A stretch of DNA of 64,000 nt from UBA1444 sp964521625 (GCA_964521625.1 CAZFSM010000002.1:62001-126000), one strand, 5' to 3'; counted from the stretch's first letter, positions 8,911 to 17,961 are shown. Made by a program: numbers and translations. The notes: generated by a model from the letters alone, not told the origin.

Positions 8911-9798
8911 ATGAATGAACTGATTCAGGAGTTTCTGAACTACATCACGGTGGAACGCGGCCTGTCCCGCAATACGATCGAAGCGTATGCCAGGGATTTG
9001 CGCCAGTTTGCCGCGTTTTTGACGTTGGCAGGTTATGACACGTTCGCGGAGATTCATTCTCATACGTTGGTCGATTATCTGCGCAAGTTGCAGCAGGAAA
9101 GCCTGAAACCTTCTTCGGTTACGCGAAAATTAGCGGCGATTCGCAGTTTTTTTCAGTACATGTTGCGCGAACGGCATCTGAAAGTCGATCCCTCGGTGAC
9201 GATCGATTCGCTCAAGACGCCGCAACGCCTGCCCAAGGTTTTGAGTGAAAAAGAAATCGTCCGCCTGCTGGAGCAGCCAGGGGCTGCCAAGCCGGCAAAT
9301 TTGCGGGATAAAGCGATGCTGGAGCTGATGTATGCCACGGGCGTACGTGTTTCTGAACTGGTTTCGCTGAAACTCGGCGATATCAACATGGATATGGGCT
9401 ATATCCGCTGTTTTGGCAAAGGGTCCAAGGAACGTATCGTACCAATGGGTGGATCAGCGCAAAATGCTTTATTGGATTACCTGGACCGGGCCCGGCCGAA
9501 AATTGTCAAACGAGCGGCTGAAGACACGTTGTTTCTAAACCATCATGGTCGCAAGATGACCCGACAGGGATTTTGGCAGATCATTCAAGCCGCTGCCCTG
9601 CGGGTAGGGATCGCAATAACGGTGACGCCGCATATGCTGCGTCACTCGTTCGCCACCCATCTGCTTGATCATGGGGCAGACCTACGGTCTGTGCAGGAAA
9701 TGCTGGGCCATGCCGACATTTCAACCACCCAGATTTATACGCATGTTACCCGAACGCGGCTCAAAGAAGTTTACGACAAAACCCATCCACGGGCATAA
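8911..9798 (+). CDS. xerD: site-specific tyrosine recombinase XerD
   Basis: 295-residue Xer recombinase that resolves chromosome dimers at dif together with a XerC partner. The SAM-like N-terminal core-binding domain is about 1-85; the catalytic residues are R146 (GVRVSEL), K170, H241 and R244 (TPHMLRHSFATH), H267 (LGHADIS) and Y276 (IYTHV). The ATG at 8911 follows CGGAGGCCCC; a GTG upstream lies inside the preceding gene. Length and housekeeping neighbours (EndoQ-like, nucleoside phosphorylase) argue for XerD and not a phage or integron integrase. No dif-like site was recognised nearby. Confidence 0.94.
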   Translation: MNELIQEFLNYITVERGLSRNTIEAYARDLRQFAAFLTLAGYDTFAEIHSHTLVDYLRKLQQESLKPSSVTRKLAAIRSFFQYMLRERHLKVDPSVTIDSLKTPQRLPKVLSEKEIVRLLEQPGAAKPANLRDKAMLELMYATGVRVSELVSLKLGDINMDMGYIRCFGKGSKERIVPMGGSAQNALLDYLDRARPKIVKRAAEDTLFLNHHGRKMTRQGFWQIIQAAALRVGIAITVTPHMLRHSFATHLLDHGADLRSVQEMLGHADISTTQIYTHVTRTRLKEVYDKTHPRA

Positions 9799-9814
9799 GA
9801 AAGGGGCGCTGGCA

Positions 9815-11185
9815 ATGCGGATGGTTGACCTGATTGAAAAGAAAAAACTGGCTGGCGTGCACGATAATGCTGAAATTCGTTTTATTGTGAATGGCTATAC
9901 CGCAGGCGAAATTCCCGACTATCAGATGGCGGCCTGGCTGATGGCGGTCCGGTTTCACTCGCTCAGCCGCGCCGAAACGGTCGACTTGACGTTGGCGATG
10001 GCCGAATCCGGTCGTCAGCTGGACTTGTCGAAAATTGACGGCGTGAAAATTGACAAACATAGCACCGGCGGTGTGGCGGATACTACGACGCTGATCGTGA
10101 TTCCGCTGGTTGCGGCGGCTGGTGTGAATGTCGCAAAAATGTCAGGCCGGGGCTTGGGTTTTACCGGCGGAACGATTGATAAACTGGAGTCGATTCCCGG
10201 GTTTCGCACGAGCTTATCCACCGAAGAGTTTATTGATCAGATCAGGCGGGTTGGCATGGCGATAATCAGTCAGACGGCTGATATCGCGCCAGCTGACGGC
10301 AAAATTTATGCGCTGCGCGATGTGACGGCGACTGTCGACAGTTTGCCGCTGATAGCCGCGTCGGTAATGAGCAAAAAAATCGCTGCCGGAGCGGACAAGA
10401 TTTTGTTGGACGTAAAATTTGGTAGCGGGGCGTTTATGAAAACACTGCCGGAGGCCATTGAATTGGCGCAGGTGATGGTGGATATAGGCACGGGAATTGG
10501 CCGGCAAACGGAAGCCATGCTCAGCAGCATGGAGCAGCCGTTGGGAACTGAAATCGGCAACAGCCGGGAAGTGGCTGAAGCAATCGACGTATTGTCAGGT
10601 GGCGGCGATAGCCGGCTGCGCGATTTTTGTCTTGAAATGGCGGCGCGGATGATAGTAATGGCCAAACCGGAACTAGGGATCGCGGCGGCAGAAAAACAGA
10701 TTCGTCAGTTGTTGGTAACTGGCGTTGGTCTGGCTAAACTGCGTGAATTTATCGAAGCTCAGGGCGGCGATGGACGCGTGGTTGCGGACCTAAGTTTATT
10801 GGGTAGAGCCGCCGGTTCGTTGCCAATCACGGCGCAGGCGACCGGTTTTGTCGGTGCCATGCATTCGGCGGAACTCGGCCGGGCGGCGATTCTGCTCGGG
10901 GCTGGCCGTGAGAAAAAAGGTGATGCGGTTGATCTGAACGCTGGCATCAAAATCCATAAACGCTGTGGCGATGCGGTTGAAGTTGGCGAAGTGTTGGCAA
11001 CCTTGTTTTTTAATCCACAGATTGATCCATTGCAAGCAGGCAATATTGTGGCGCAGTCAATCGAAATCACTGCAGCGCCAAGGCCCTGCGCACTGTTAAT
11101 CGCCGGAATTGTCGATGCGGCCGGTTGGCATGCTTATGAATCGGAAAAGCAGCAGTCAAACGATAATGTTTCTCTTCCGCATTGA
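9815..11185 (+). CDS. pdp: pyrimidine-nucleoside phosphorylase
   Basis: 456-residue enzyme of the thymidine/pyrimidine-nucleoside phosphorylase family, which cleaves uridine, thymidine and deoxyuridine with phosphate for salvage. It shows the family signature KHSTGGVADT at residues 81-90, the SGRGLGFTGGTIDKLES segment near 112, and the C-terminal domain with AGIKIHKRCGD. The ATG at 9815 (MRMVDLIEKK) follows AAAGGGGCG and matches the family N-terminus; the frame runs open upstream inside xerD, which it does not overlap. Its stop codon lies inside the -35 box of the lysA promoter. Confidence 0.95.
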   Translation: MRMVDLIEKKKLAGVHDNAEIRFIVNGYTAGEIPDYQMAAWLMAVRFHSLSRAETVDLTLAMAESGRQLDLSKIDGVKIDKHSTGGVADTTTLIVIPLVAAAGVNVAKMSGRGLGFTGGTIDKLESIPGFRTSLSTEEFIDQIRRVGMAIISQTADIAPADGKIYALRDVTATVDSLPLIAASVMSKKIAAGADKILLDVKFGSGAFMKTLPEAIELAQVMVDIGTGIGRQTEAMLSSMEQPLGTEIGNSREVAEAIDVLSGGGDSRLRDFCLEMAARMIVMAKPELGIAAAEKQIRQLLVTGVGLAKLREFIEAQGGDGRVVADLSLLGRAAGSLPITAQATGFVGAMHSAELGRAAILLGAGREKKGDAVDLNAGIKIHKRCGDAVEVGEVLATLFFNPQIDPLQAGNIVAQSIEITAAPRPCALLIAGIVDAAGWHAYESEKQQSNDNVSLPH

Positions 11186-11211
11186 CAAACACCAGGTTTG
11201 TATACTACAAT
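11182..11211 (+). promoter_or_regulatory. sigma-A type promoter for the lysine leader and lysA
   Basis: TTGACA at 11182-11187 and TACAAT at 11206-11211 with an 18-base spacer. It lies at the very end of the preceding phosphorylase gene and about 25-30 bases before the lysine riboswitch. Confidence 0.75.
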
Positions 11212-11237
11212 AGGACACAACTTAATAGCTCATGGGC

Positions 11238-11406
11238 ATAGAGGTGCGACGCGTCATCAGTAACTTGGGGAGCCGGCAGGCAAAGATCCGAGCGAAAGGG
11301 ACCGCCGCCGAAGCAGGGAATAGGCGATGTTCTTTTGCTGGGTCTGCAGTAAATAGCTGCAGGACTGTCATCCGGGTTTTAGGGCCCGGGTGGGGCGCTA
11401 TCTCGC
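11238..11406 (+). ncRNA. lysine riboswitch (L-box)
   Basis: Shows the conserved L-box blocks in order: AGAGGTGCG at 11240, AGTAAC, GGGGAG, GCGAAAGGGACCGCCGCCGAAG-type core around 11292-11315 and the closing GGGCGCTATCTC at about 11394-11405. It lies between the sigma-A promoter and a strong intrinsic terminator ahead of lysA, so lysine binding should favour termination and lower expression of the last lysine biosynthesis enzyme. Boundaries are estimated from consensus, not folded by program. Confidence 0.93.
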
Positions 11407-11441
11407 AAAATGATGAACAGCAATGCTGCAAAGCTTGCCGG

Positions 11442-11480
11442 AAAGTTGTGGGAAGGCCCGCAACTTTTTTATTTTTTACA
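11442..11480 (+). terminator. riboswitch-controlled intrinsic terminator before lysA
   Basis: Arms AAAGTTGTGGG (11442-11452) and CCCGCAACTTT (11457-11467) pair over 11 positions with one G-T pair and a 4-base loop, followed by a run of T. This is the expression platform of the lysine riboswitch. Confidence 0.88.
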
Positions 11481-11509
11481 AACTAATCCAACGGGAGGAG
11501 ATTTTATCA

Positions 11510-12817
11510 ATGAAATTGCATGGTACGATGAAAATTAATAAGGCTGGTCATTTGGAAATCGGCGGTTGTGATGCCACAGAGCTGGTAAAGCAGTTTGGCA
11601 GCCCCCTTTATGTAATGGATGAAGCGTTAATCAGGCAAAACTGCCGGAGTTATGTGCAGTCGTTCCGCGCCGCTTATCACAACTCGGAAGTGATTTATGC
11701 CAGTAAGGTGTTTTCGACGAAAGCGATCTGCCGGCTGATTCAGGAAGAAGATATGGGAATGGATGTGGTTTCCGGCGGCGAACTGCATACCGCACTTAGC
11801 GTTAACTTCCCGATAAACCGGCTCTACTTTCACGGCAACAACAAATCGCCGGAAGAATTGGCCATGGCACTGCAGAATGGAGTCCATCGAATCGTCTGCG
11901 ACAGTTTTTATGAACTGGAACTGCTGAATTCTATCGCGGCTGAACTGGGCAAAAAAGCGAACATCCTGTTGCGGCTGTCGCCAGGGATTGACGCGCATAC
12001 CCATCACTATATCAAGACGGGTACCATAGACTCGAAATTCGGCTTTTGCATCGCCAATGGTCAGGCTATGGAAGCGGTGCTAGCGGCGGAAAAATATCCG
12101 GCGCTGGAGTTATGGGGCGTCCATTGTCATATTGGTTCACAGATATTTGATCTTGATTCTTACGCCGAGGCAGCCCGCACCATGATGGCGTTTGTCCGGG
12201 ATATGACGGCGAAAGTCGGCAAGCCGGTCCGCGAGCTTAATCTTGGTGGCGGACTGGGGATCTACTACTCGGAAGGCGATTCACCCCGACAAGTTCAGTT
12301 GTATGCAAACTGCGTGGCTGAGAATGTCAAAGCCTGTGCAGCCGAATACGGCCTCAGCCTGCCTAAAATCATCGTCGAACCGGGCCGTTCGATTGTCGGC
12401 GAAGCCGGCACGACGCTTTACACAATCGGCGCGATCAAAGACATCCCCGGTGTACGCAAGTATGTGGCGGTTGACGGCGGGATGACCGACAATCCCCGAC
12501 CAGCTCTCTACCAGGCGAAATACGAAGCGGCGCTGGCGAACCGGATGAATGAAGCAGTGGCGGAGAAAGTTTCCATCGCCGGCAAATGCTGCGAATCAGG
12601 TGACATGTTGATCTGGGATCTCGAATTGCCGGTTGCGCAGTCTGGCGACATACTGGCAGTGAGTTCGACTGGCGCTTATAATTACAGCATGTCCAGCAAC
12701 TATAACCGCAACGTCAAGCCGGCGGTGGTGTTTGTTATGGATGGCAAGGCCCGGTTGGCAGTAAAGCGCGAAACCTATGATGATTTGCTGCGTAATGATG
12801 TTTTTCCCGCTGAATAA
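11510..12817 (+). CDS. lysA: diaminopimelate decarboxylase
   Basis: PLP enzyme of 435 residues that converts meso-diaminopimelate to lysine. It is a fold type III alanine-racemase-like barrel: the PLP Lys is K66 in YASKVFSTKA, the HCHIGSQI-type segment is VHCHIGSQIFD, the glycine-rich phosphate loop is ELNLGGGLGIYY, and CCESGD carries the catalytic Cys of the partner subunit. The ATG at 11510 follows GGGAGGAG by 9 bases; the open frame begins earlier inside the riboswitch terminator. It is controlled by the L-box leader and closed by a strong terminator, so it is a single-gene unit. Confidence 0.97.
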   Translation: MKLHGTMKINKAGHLEIGGCDATELVKQFGSPLYVMDEALIRQNCRSYVQSFRAAYHNSEVIYASKVFSTKAICRLIQEEDMGMDVVSGGELHTALSVNFPINRLYFHGNNKSPEELAMALQNGVHRIVCDSFYELELLNSIAAELGKKANILLRLSPGIDAHTHHYIKTGTIDSKFGFCIANGQAMEAVLAAEKYPALELWGVHCHIGSQIFDLDSYAEAARTMMAFVRDMTAKVGKPVRELNLGGGLGIYYSEGDSPRQVQLYANCVAENVKACAAEYGLSLPKIIVEPGRSIVGEAGTTLYTIGAIKDIPGVRKYVAVDGGMTDNPRPALYQAKYEAALANRMNEAVAEKVSIAGKCCESGDMLIWDLELPVAQSGDILAVSSTGAYNYSMSSNYNRNVKPAVVFVMDGKARLAVKRETYDDLLRNDVFPAE

Positions 12818-12850
12818 GCAATCCATTTTCACCATGGAAGCATAGAGAGC

Positions 12851-12880
12851 AAAGACCTGCGTTCGCGGGTCTTTTTCTTT
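12851..12880 (+). terminator. intrinsic terminator after lysA
   Basis: AAAGACC (12851-12857) pairs with GGTCTTT (12868-12874) around a short inner C-G pair and tight loop, then a T-rich run. It lies 34 bases after the lysA stop. Confidence 0.88.
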
Positions 12881-12908
12881 TGCGTTCAGGCAGGTTTCCG
12901 GGTATAAT
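12880..12908 (+). promoter_or_regulatory. likely sigma-A promoter for the M50 protease-trpS-scp operon
   Basis: A perfect TATAAT at 12903-12908 with TTGCGT at 12880-12885 and a 17-base spacer, immediately after the lysA terminator and about 45 bases before the next start codon. Confidence 0.6.
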
Positions 12909-12955
12909 AAACGAGGAGAACTGCCGGTTAAGCGGCAAAATAAAGGAGGACCTTC

Positions 12956-13591
12956 GTGTTCGGATTTGATTCAGATATGCTGTTCCGAATTCCAGCCCTG
13001 ATTGCAGCGCTGACGATTCACGAATATGCCCATGCCCGCGCCGCAGTAGCGATGGGCGACCCGACGCCGCGTTTTTTGGGCCGCGTGACGCTCAACCCAA
13101 TTCCCCATATTGATCCGATTGGTTTGATCTTGTTGTTTATCGCCGGGTTTGGCTGGGCCAAGCCGGTGGAGGTGAACCCGCGTAATTTTCGCGATGGGCG
13201 CAGGGGTATGTTTGTAGTTTCACTGGCGGGCGCTGGCGCCAATATTGCGTTGGGATTTATCGCCTGGTTCTTATTAATGTTGCTGGGTGAACTGAACCTG
13301 ATCGGCATGGTCTGGCAAAAGACTCTCTGGCAATTGTATCGCTACAATCTGATGTTTGCGGTGTTTAACCTGATTCCGATACCGCCGCTGGATGGCTCCA
13401 AAGTGCTGATGAGTCTGTTGCCGGGGCATCTGGCGTATCAATACCAAAAACTCGAGCCCTACGGTAATTATATTTTGATCGCGCTGGTGTTAATCCCGGG
13501 GTTGCTCAGCATGGTCGTCACGCCTTTTTATCGGATCATCGAGTTTGTGATTCGCGGTCTGGCCAGTTTGATTTTGGGAATTGTATTTTAA
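12956..13591 (+). CDS. site-2 protease family (M50) membrane metalloprotease
   Basis: 211-residue integral membrane protein with about five hydrophobic segments. Zinc motif HEYAH is at residues 22-26 and the second motif NLIPIPPLDGSKV near residue 138 supplies the Asp ligand, as in the short YwhC/FtsH-adjacent subgroup of peptidase M50. These proteases cut within the membrane, but substrates for this small subgroup are not established. The GTG start at 12956 follows AAAGGAGGACC. It heads an operon with trpS (15 bases) and scpA-scpB, an arrangement common in Firmicutes. Confidence 0.9.
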   Translation: MFGFDSDMLFRIPALIAALTIHEYAHARAAVAMGDPTPRFLGRVTLNPIPHIDPIGLILLFIAGFGWAKPVEVNPRNFRDGRRGMFVVSLAGAGANIALGFIAWFLLMLLGELNLIGMVWQKTLWQLYRYNLMFAVFNLIPIPPLDGSKVLMSLLPGHLAYQYQKLEPYGNYILIALVLIPGLLSMVVTPFYRIIEFVIRGLASLILGIVF

Positions 13592-13606
13592 GGAGCGGGG
13601 TAACAC

Positions 13607-14599
13607 ATGGTAAAAGGTCGTATATTCAGCGGAATGCAGCCATCCGGTAATTTTCATCTGGGGAATTACCTCGGCGCGTTGTCCAATTGGGTCAAGCTGC
13701 AACATGAGTACGAGTGCTTCTTTTGTATTGTCGACTGGCACGCGTTGACATCTTCGTTTGAAGACCCGTCCCGTTTGCCGAACTATACGCACAATATGGC
13801 GCTGGACTGGCTCAGCGCTGGACTGGACCCAAACAAGAACCGGATTTTTATCCAGTCGCATGTCAAAGAGCATGCGGAACTTCATCTGCTTCTATCGATG
13901 ATGACGCCGCTGTCCTGGCTTGAACGGGTGCCGACATACAAGGATAAGCTGCAGCAACTGGGCGACCAGGGCAAAGATATCAATACTTACGGATTTCTCG
14001 GCTATCCGGTGCTGATGACGGCTGATATTATTTTGTACCGGGCCGATACAGTACCGGTCGGCGAAGACCAGCTGCCGCATCTGGAGTTAGCGCGGGAAAT
14101 CGTCCGCCGGTTTAACTTCATCTACAAGCAGGAAGTGTTTCCGGAGCCGAAAGGCTATATTGGCGCGGCGCCGGTGGTTCCAGGTATCGACGGGCGTAAA
14201 ATGAGTAAATCCTATGGCAATGAGATTGCCTTTGCTGCCAGCCCGGACGATCTGCGGGCCCGAGTGCGTATGATGGTGACCGATCCCCAGCGGGTCAAGC
14301 GGACCGATCCCGGCCATCCGGAAGTCTGTCCGGTGTTTACGTTCCACAAGCTCTACAGCCCGAATGAATTGCCGACGATCGAAAGCGAATGCCGTTCCGC
14401 GGGGATCGGCTGTGTCGACTGCAAGAAACGGCTGGCCGAGCATATGGTCGAAGCATTGGCCGACATTCATCACCGCCGGCAGGACTGGGCGTCCCGGCCG
14501 GATGATGTGCGGGACATTTTGACCGACGGGGCAAACCGGGCGCGTGAAACGGCCCGTGAGACGATGGAACAAGTGCGCTCCGTCATGCACATGGGATGA
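13607..14599 (+). CDS. trpS: tryptophan--tRNA ligase
   Basis: Class I aminoacyl-tRNA synthetase of 330 residues that charges tRNA-Trp. The HIGH-like motif is GNFHLGN at residues 14-20 and the KMSKS motif GRKMSKSYGN is near residue 195. The ATG at 13607 has AAGGAGCGGGG upstream. No T-box or trp attenuator is visible before it; expression probably comes from the promoter ahead of the M50 gene. The stop overlaps the scpA start by 4 bases (ATGA). Confidence 0.97.
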   Translation: MVKGRIFSGMQPSGNFHLGNYLGALSNWVKLQHEYECFFCIVDWHALTSSFEDPSRLPNYTHNMALDWLSAGLDPNKNRIFIQSHVKEHAELHLLLSMMTPLSWLERVPTYKDKLQQLGDQGKDINTYGFLGYPVLMTADIILYRADTVPVGEDQLPHLELAREIVRRFNFIYKQEVFPEPKGYIGAAPVVPGIDGRKMSKSYGNEIAFAASPDDLRARVRMMVTDPQRVKRTDPGHPEVCPVFTFHKLYSPNELPTIESECRSAGIGCVDCKKRLAEHMVEALADIHHRRQDWASRPDDVRDILTDGANRARETARETMEQVRSVMHMG

Positions 14600-15315
14600 G
14601 TGCGGAAGAGTACAAGATCAAACTGGAGGGATTTGAGGGGCCGATGGCCCTTCTGCTCCATTTGATCGAAAAGAACCGGATCGATATTTATGATATTCCG
14701 GTCGCTGCGGTGGCGGAACAATACATCGCCTATCTGCGGGCCTGGAGTGAATACAATATGGAAGTGGCCACGGAATTTTTGACGATGGCCTCGACTTTGT
14801 TGTTGATCAAGTCCCGCATGCTGTTGCCCAAACCGGTCAAGATCGAGGAAACTTCCGAACTGGAAGAAGAAGATCCGCGAGCGGCTTTGGTGGAAAGACT
14901 GATCGAGTATCGTCGGTACCGCGAAGCGGGTGAAGTGCTGCAACAATTGCTGCGGCGGCGCCAACGCTTTTATCATCGCTCCCCGCAGGTTTTTACCATT
15001 GAGCGGGCATTGCCAAGCGGTTTAACAATTGATGACTTGCTGGCGTCATTTGCCGCACTGTGGGAAACGGTCGCCGATGAGTTTCGGACGATTATTCGTG
15101 AAGAAATTACCGTGCAGGACAAAATGACCGACATTTTGTCCCTGCTGGAATCTTTTCAGGGCCGGATGGAATTTCGCCAGGCGTTGAAGCGGTCCGGTTC
15201 GAAGACAGAAATGGTGAGTACCTTTCTGGCGATTCTGGAACTGATTCGCCTGCGACGGATCCGTGTGCAGCAACCGGAACAGTTTGGGCCTATCGTCATG
15301 GTGTGGAGGGAATAG
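14596..15315 (+). CDS. scpA: segregation and condensation protein A
   Basis: Kleisin subunit of the SMC-ScpAB condensin, 239 residues. The N-terminal ScpA signature KLEGFEGPMALLLHLIEKNRIDIYDIPV covers residues 8-35 (shown here in part: FEGPMALLLHLI), and the C-terminal winged helix region includes LAILELIRLRRIRV. An acidic linker (ELEEEDPR) joins the halves. It begins in an ATGA overlap with trpS and is followed 6 bases later by scpB, so subunits are coexpressed. Confidence 0.95.
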   Translation: MSAEEYKIKLEGFEGPMALLLHLIEKNRIDIYDIPVAAVAEQYIAYLRAWSEYNMEVATEFLTMASTLLLIKSRMLLPKPVKIEETSELEEEDPRAALVERLIEYRRYREAGEVLQQLLRRRQRFYHRSPQVFTIERALPSGLTIDDLLASFAALWETVADEFRTIIREEITVQDKMTDILSLLESFQGRMEFRQALKRSGSKTEMVSTFLAILELIRLRRIRVQQPEQFGPIVMVWRE

Positions 15316-15321
15316 AAGCGC

Positions 15322-15861
15322 ATGTTTTATCAACATCTTAAAGGCCCGATGGAAGCGATGCTGTTTGCCGCCGGTGATCCGATGACGCCGGAGCGCTTGT
15401 CGGAACTGCTGGATATTCCGATCGAGCATGTCCAGGCGATGCTGCGAGAACTGCAGGAAGACATGGAGCAACCCGGACGGGGGCTCTGTCTGATGCAAGT
15501 CGCTGGCGGTTATCAGATCTGCACCAAACCAGAACTGGCCGCTGTGGTTGAAAAATTGGCGGCGCATCAAGATCCAAAATTATCACCGGCTGCCATGGAA
15601 ACTTTATCGATCATTGCATTCAAACAACCGGTTACCCGACAGGATGTCGAATATATTCGCGGCGTCCAGTCAGACGGTGTAATCAATACTCTGATCGAAC
15701 GCAGGCTGATCAAAGAAGTGGGTCGCAAGGAAACGATCGGCCGACCGATCTTGTTTGGCACGACGGACGAATTTCTTGGCTGTTTTGGTCTGAACAGCCT
15801 GGAAGAGTTGCCTGCGCTACCGGAGGCTGCAGTTGAGGAAACCAGTCTGGGTGAAACATGA
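15322..15861 (+). CDS. scpB: segregation and condensation protein B
   Basis: 179-residue winged-helix protein that binds ScpA and regulates the SMC ATPase. Family features are EAMLFAAGDPMTPERLSELL near residue 11, GYQICTKPE, SPAAMETLSIIAFKQPVTRQDVE (residues about 90-112) and the GRPILFGTTDEFL loop near 140. The ATG at 15322 is 6 bases after scpA with the GGAGGGAATAG site spanning the scpA stop. It ends in an ATGA overlap with rluB, the conserved scpA-scpB-rluB order. Confidence 0.95.
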   Translation: MFYQHLKGPMEAMLFAAGDPMTPERLSELLDIPIEHVQAMLRELQEDMEQPGRGLCLMQVAGGYQICTKPELAAVVEKLAAHQDPKLSPAAMETLSIIAFKQPVTRQDVEYIRGVQSDGVINTLIERRLIKEVGRKETIGRPILFGTTDEFLGCFGLNSLEELPALPEAAVEETSLGET

Positions 15862-16598
15862 GCAGAGAACGCTTGCAAAAGATCATCAGCGCGGCAGGCG
15901 TCACTTCACGCCGTCAGGCCGAGGAACTGATTTTGGCGGGCCGGGTGTCGGTCAATGGGCAGGTTGTCGCAGAACTGGGCGCTAAAGCCGATTGGCAGAC
16001 CGATCGGATAGAACTCGACGGGAAGCAGTTGAACCGGGCTCAGACAGTATATATATTGATGAATAAACCCTATGGAGTCATAACTTCACTGTATGATCCG
16101 CAAGGTCGAAAAACAGTTGCCGACCTGGCTACGGCGGCGGGGATTGTCGATCGAGTGTATCCGGTGGGGCGGCTCGATTACGATACCGAAGGATTGCTGC
16201 TATTGACCAATGATGGGGCACTGACCCAAAGTTTGTCCCATCCCAGTTTTGAAGTGGAAAAAGAATATATGGTAGATGTGGAAGAAAATCCGACACCAGC
16301 GATGCTAAAAACGCTGGAGAAAGGCGTGATTATTGCCGATGGCGCTACGGCCCCGGCGCAGACATCCACGCCGGTATTGGCTGAGAATGGATTTTGGCGG
16401 TTTTGTATCGTGATTCATGAGGGTAGGAATCGGCAAGTCCGACGGATGGTCGAGGCGGTCGGGCTGGTGGTTCGTCGCCTGAAGCGGGTTCGTTACGCTT
16501 TTCTGACATTGGACGGACTGCCGACTGGCGGATTGCGGCATCTCGATCAGGCTGAATTGCAACGGTTGCAGGAATTGACCGGAAACGGGCGAAAATAA
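15858..16598 (+). CDS. rluB: 23S rRNA pseudouridine synthase, RluB/RsuA family
   Basis: 246-residue pseudouridine synthase. The N-terminal S4 domain (RLQKIISAAGVTSRRQAEEL) is followed by the catalytic domain with the active Asp in PVGRLDYDTEGLLLLTNDG near residue 97-115 and the RNRQVRRM motif near residue 188. RluB homologs modify U2605-type positions in 23S rRNA. It is translationally coupled to scpB by ATGA. A 67-base gap with a tandem repeat separates it from aroA. Confidence 0.92.
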   Translation: MSRERLQKIISAAGVTSRRQAEELILAGRVSVNGQVVAELGAKADWQTDRIELDGKQLNRAQTVYILMNKPYGVITSLYDPQGRKTVADLATAAGIVDRVYPVGRLDYDTEGLLLLTNDGALTQSLSHPSFEVEKEYMVDVEENPTPAMLKTLEKGVIIADGATAPAQTSTPVLAENGFWRFCIVIHEGRNRQVRRMVEAVGLVVRRLKRVRYAFLTLDGLPTGGLRHLDQAELQRLQELTGNGRK

Positions 16599-16621
16599 AG
16601 TATATATCGTATAGTTGTAGC

Positions 16622-16653
16622 AATGTAGGAATGTAGGAATGTAGGAATGAAGG
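16622..16653 (+). repeat. four tandem copies of an 8-base unit before aroA
   Basis: Units AATGTAGG at 16622-16629, 16630-16637 and 16638-16645 are identical, and 16646-16653 is AATGAAGG. The block ends 12 bases before the aroA start codon and its last unit supplies the purine-rich AAGGGGTGGG ribosome site region. Copy-number change would alter the aroA leader length without touching the coding frame. Confidence 0.9.
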
Positions 16654-16665
16654 GGTGGGTTCAGC

Positions 16666-17961
16666 ATGGCGGGAGTGTTGAAAGTCGGACCGGTACGGGC
16701 ATTGGCGGGGGCGGTGGCGGTGCCTGGCGACAAGTCGTTGTCGCATCGCAGTATTATGTTGGCCGGCTTGGCTGATACGCGGGTGGAAGTCCGCAATTTT
16801 CTGGCAGCTGAAGATTGCCTGTCAACAGTGTCATGCATGAGAGCGCTGGGCGTTTTGGTCGATATTGAGCCGGATGGTCGGGTTTTTGTCCAGGGCAAAG
16901 GCTTGTACGGTCTCAGCGAACCTGACAATGTTTTGGATGCTGGTAACTCAGGTACAACGATTCGGCTGCTTAGCGGTCTGTTGGCCGGCCAGTCATTTTT
17001 TTCCGTTCTCACCGGCGACGATTCACTGCGGCGACGGCCGATGGCCCGGATTATCACACCGCTCAGCCAAATGGGCGCTTGTATTCTCGGCAGGGAAAAG
17101 TCGCGCTGTGCGCCGATTGCGATTGATGCCAAAGGCAGTTTGCATGGAATCGAATACAGAATGCCGGTAGCCAGCGCCCAGGTGAAATCGGCGCTGATGT
17201 TTGCTGCCCTTTACGCCGACTCTCCGACTGTTATCACAGAGCCTTACCTGTCACGTGACCACACGGAAAGAATGTTTGCCCAGTTTGGTGTTGAACTTTT
17301 CCGCGACGGTCTTTCGGTCAAAGTCAATCCCGCCAGTTCTCTTCGGGCGCCGTCAGTTGTCGAGGTGCCGGGTGACTTTAGTTCGGCGGCTTTTTTGTTG
17401 ATTGCGGCGACAATTATTCCTGATAGTGCGGTTACACTTACCAACGTTGGTATCAATCCTACCAGGACCGGTCTGTTGGATGTGCTCCGTCAGATGGGGG
17501 CGGAAATTGAAGTGTTGAATGAACGGCTTAGCGGCATGGAACCTGTCGCCGACCTGCGCGCCCGCTCGGCAAAGTTGCGGGGGATTTCAATCGGCTCGGA
17601 ACTAATTCCCCGTCTGATTGATGAAATCCCTATTCTGGCGGTTGCTGCATTGTTTGCTGAAGGGGAAACCTTGATTCAGGGCGCTGAGGAACTGCGGGTC
17701 AAGGAAACGGACCGGCTGCGGGCAATGGCGTCAGAATTGAACCGGATGGGCGGAATTGTTACAGAAAGGCCTGATGGCTTATTGATTCAGGGCCAGGGAA
17801 AATTGAAACCGGCCGAGTGCCTGACTTATGGCGACCATCGGGTTGCCATGTCGCTGGCGGTTGCCGGTATGGCCAGCGAAGGCGTAATCTTGGACGATGC
17901 AAGCTGTGTCGGCATTTCATTCCCCGGTTTCTTTGATGTGATGAAAGGTTGTTGCAAATGA
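16666..17961 (+). CDS. aroA: 3-phosphoshikimate 1-carboxyvinyltransferase (EPSP synthase)
   Basis: Shikimate pathway enzyme of 431 residues that joins PEP to shikimate-3-phosphate. It shows PGDKSLSHRS at residues 20-29, the LDAGNSGTTIRLLSGLL segment near 87, the catalytic ELRVKETDRLRAM near residue 343 and GDHRVAMSLAVAG near the end. The start ATG at 16666 follows AAGGGGTGGG. The stop overlaps cmk (ATGA). The glyphosate-contact Gly in the LDAGNSGT loop is present; sensitivity class was not judged. Confidence 0.96.
   Translation: MAGVLKVGPVRALAGAVAVPGDKSLSHRSIMLAGLADTRVEVRNFLAAEDCLSTVSCMRALGVLVDIEPDGRVFVQGKGLYGLSEPDNVLDAGNSGTTIRLLSGLLAGQSFFSVLTGDDSLRRRPMARIITPLSQMGACILGREKSRCAPIAIDAKGSLHGIEYRMPVASAQVKSALMFAALYADSPTVITEPYLSRDHTERMFAQFGVELFRDGLSVKVNPASSLRAPSVVEVPGDFSSAAFLLIAATIIPDSAVTLTNVGINPTRTGLLDVLRQMGAEIEVLNERLSGMEPVADLRARSAKLRGISIGSELIPRLIDEIPILAVAALFAEGETLIQGAEELRVKETDRLRAMASELNRMGGIVTERPDGLLIQGQGKLKPAECLTYGDHRVAMSLAVAGMASEGVILDDASCVGISFPGFFDVMKGCCK

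Noticed and set aside
8911..9798. XerD as a sign of a prophage or integron
   Set aside because: Length, catalytic residues and housekeeping neighbours fit chromosomal XerD; no phage genes, att repeats or cassette sites were seen.
13591..13607. T-box or trp attenuator before trpS
   Set aside because: Only 15 bases separate trpS from the preceding gene, too short for such a leader.
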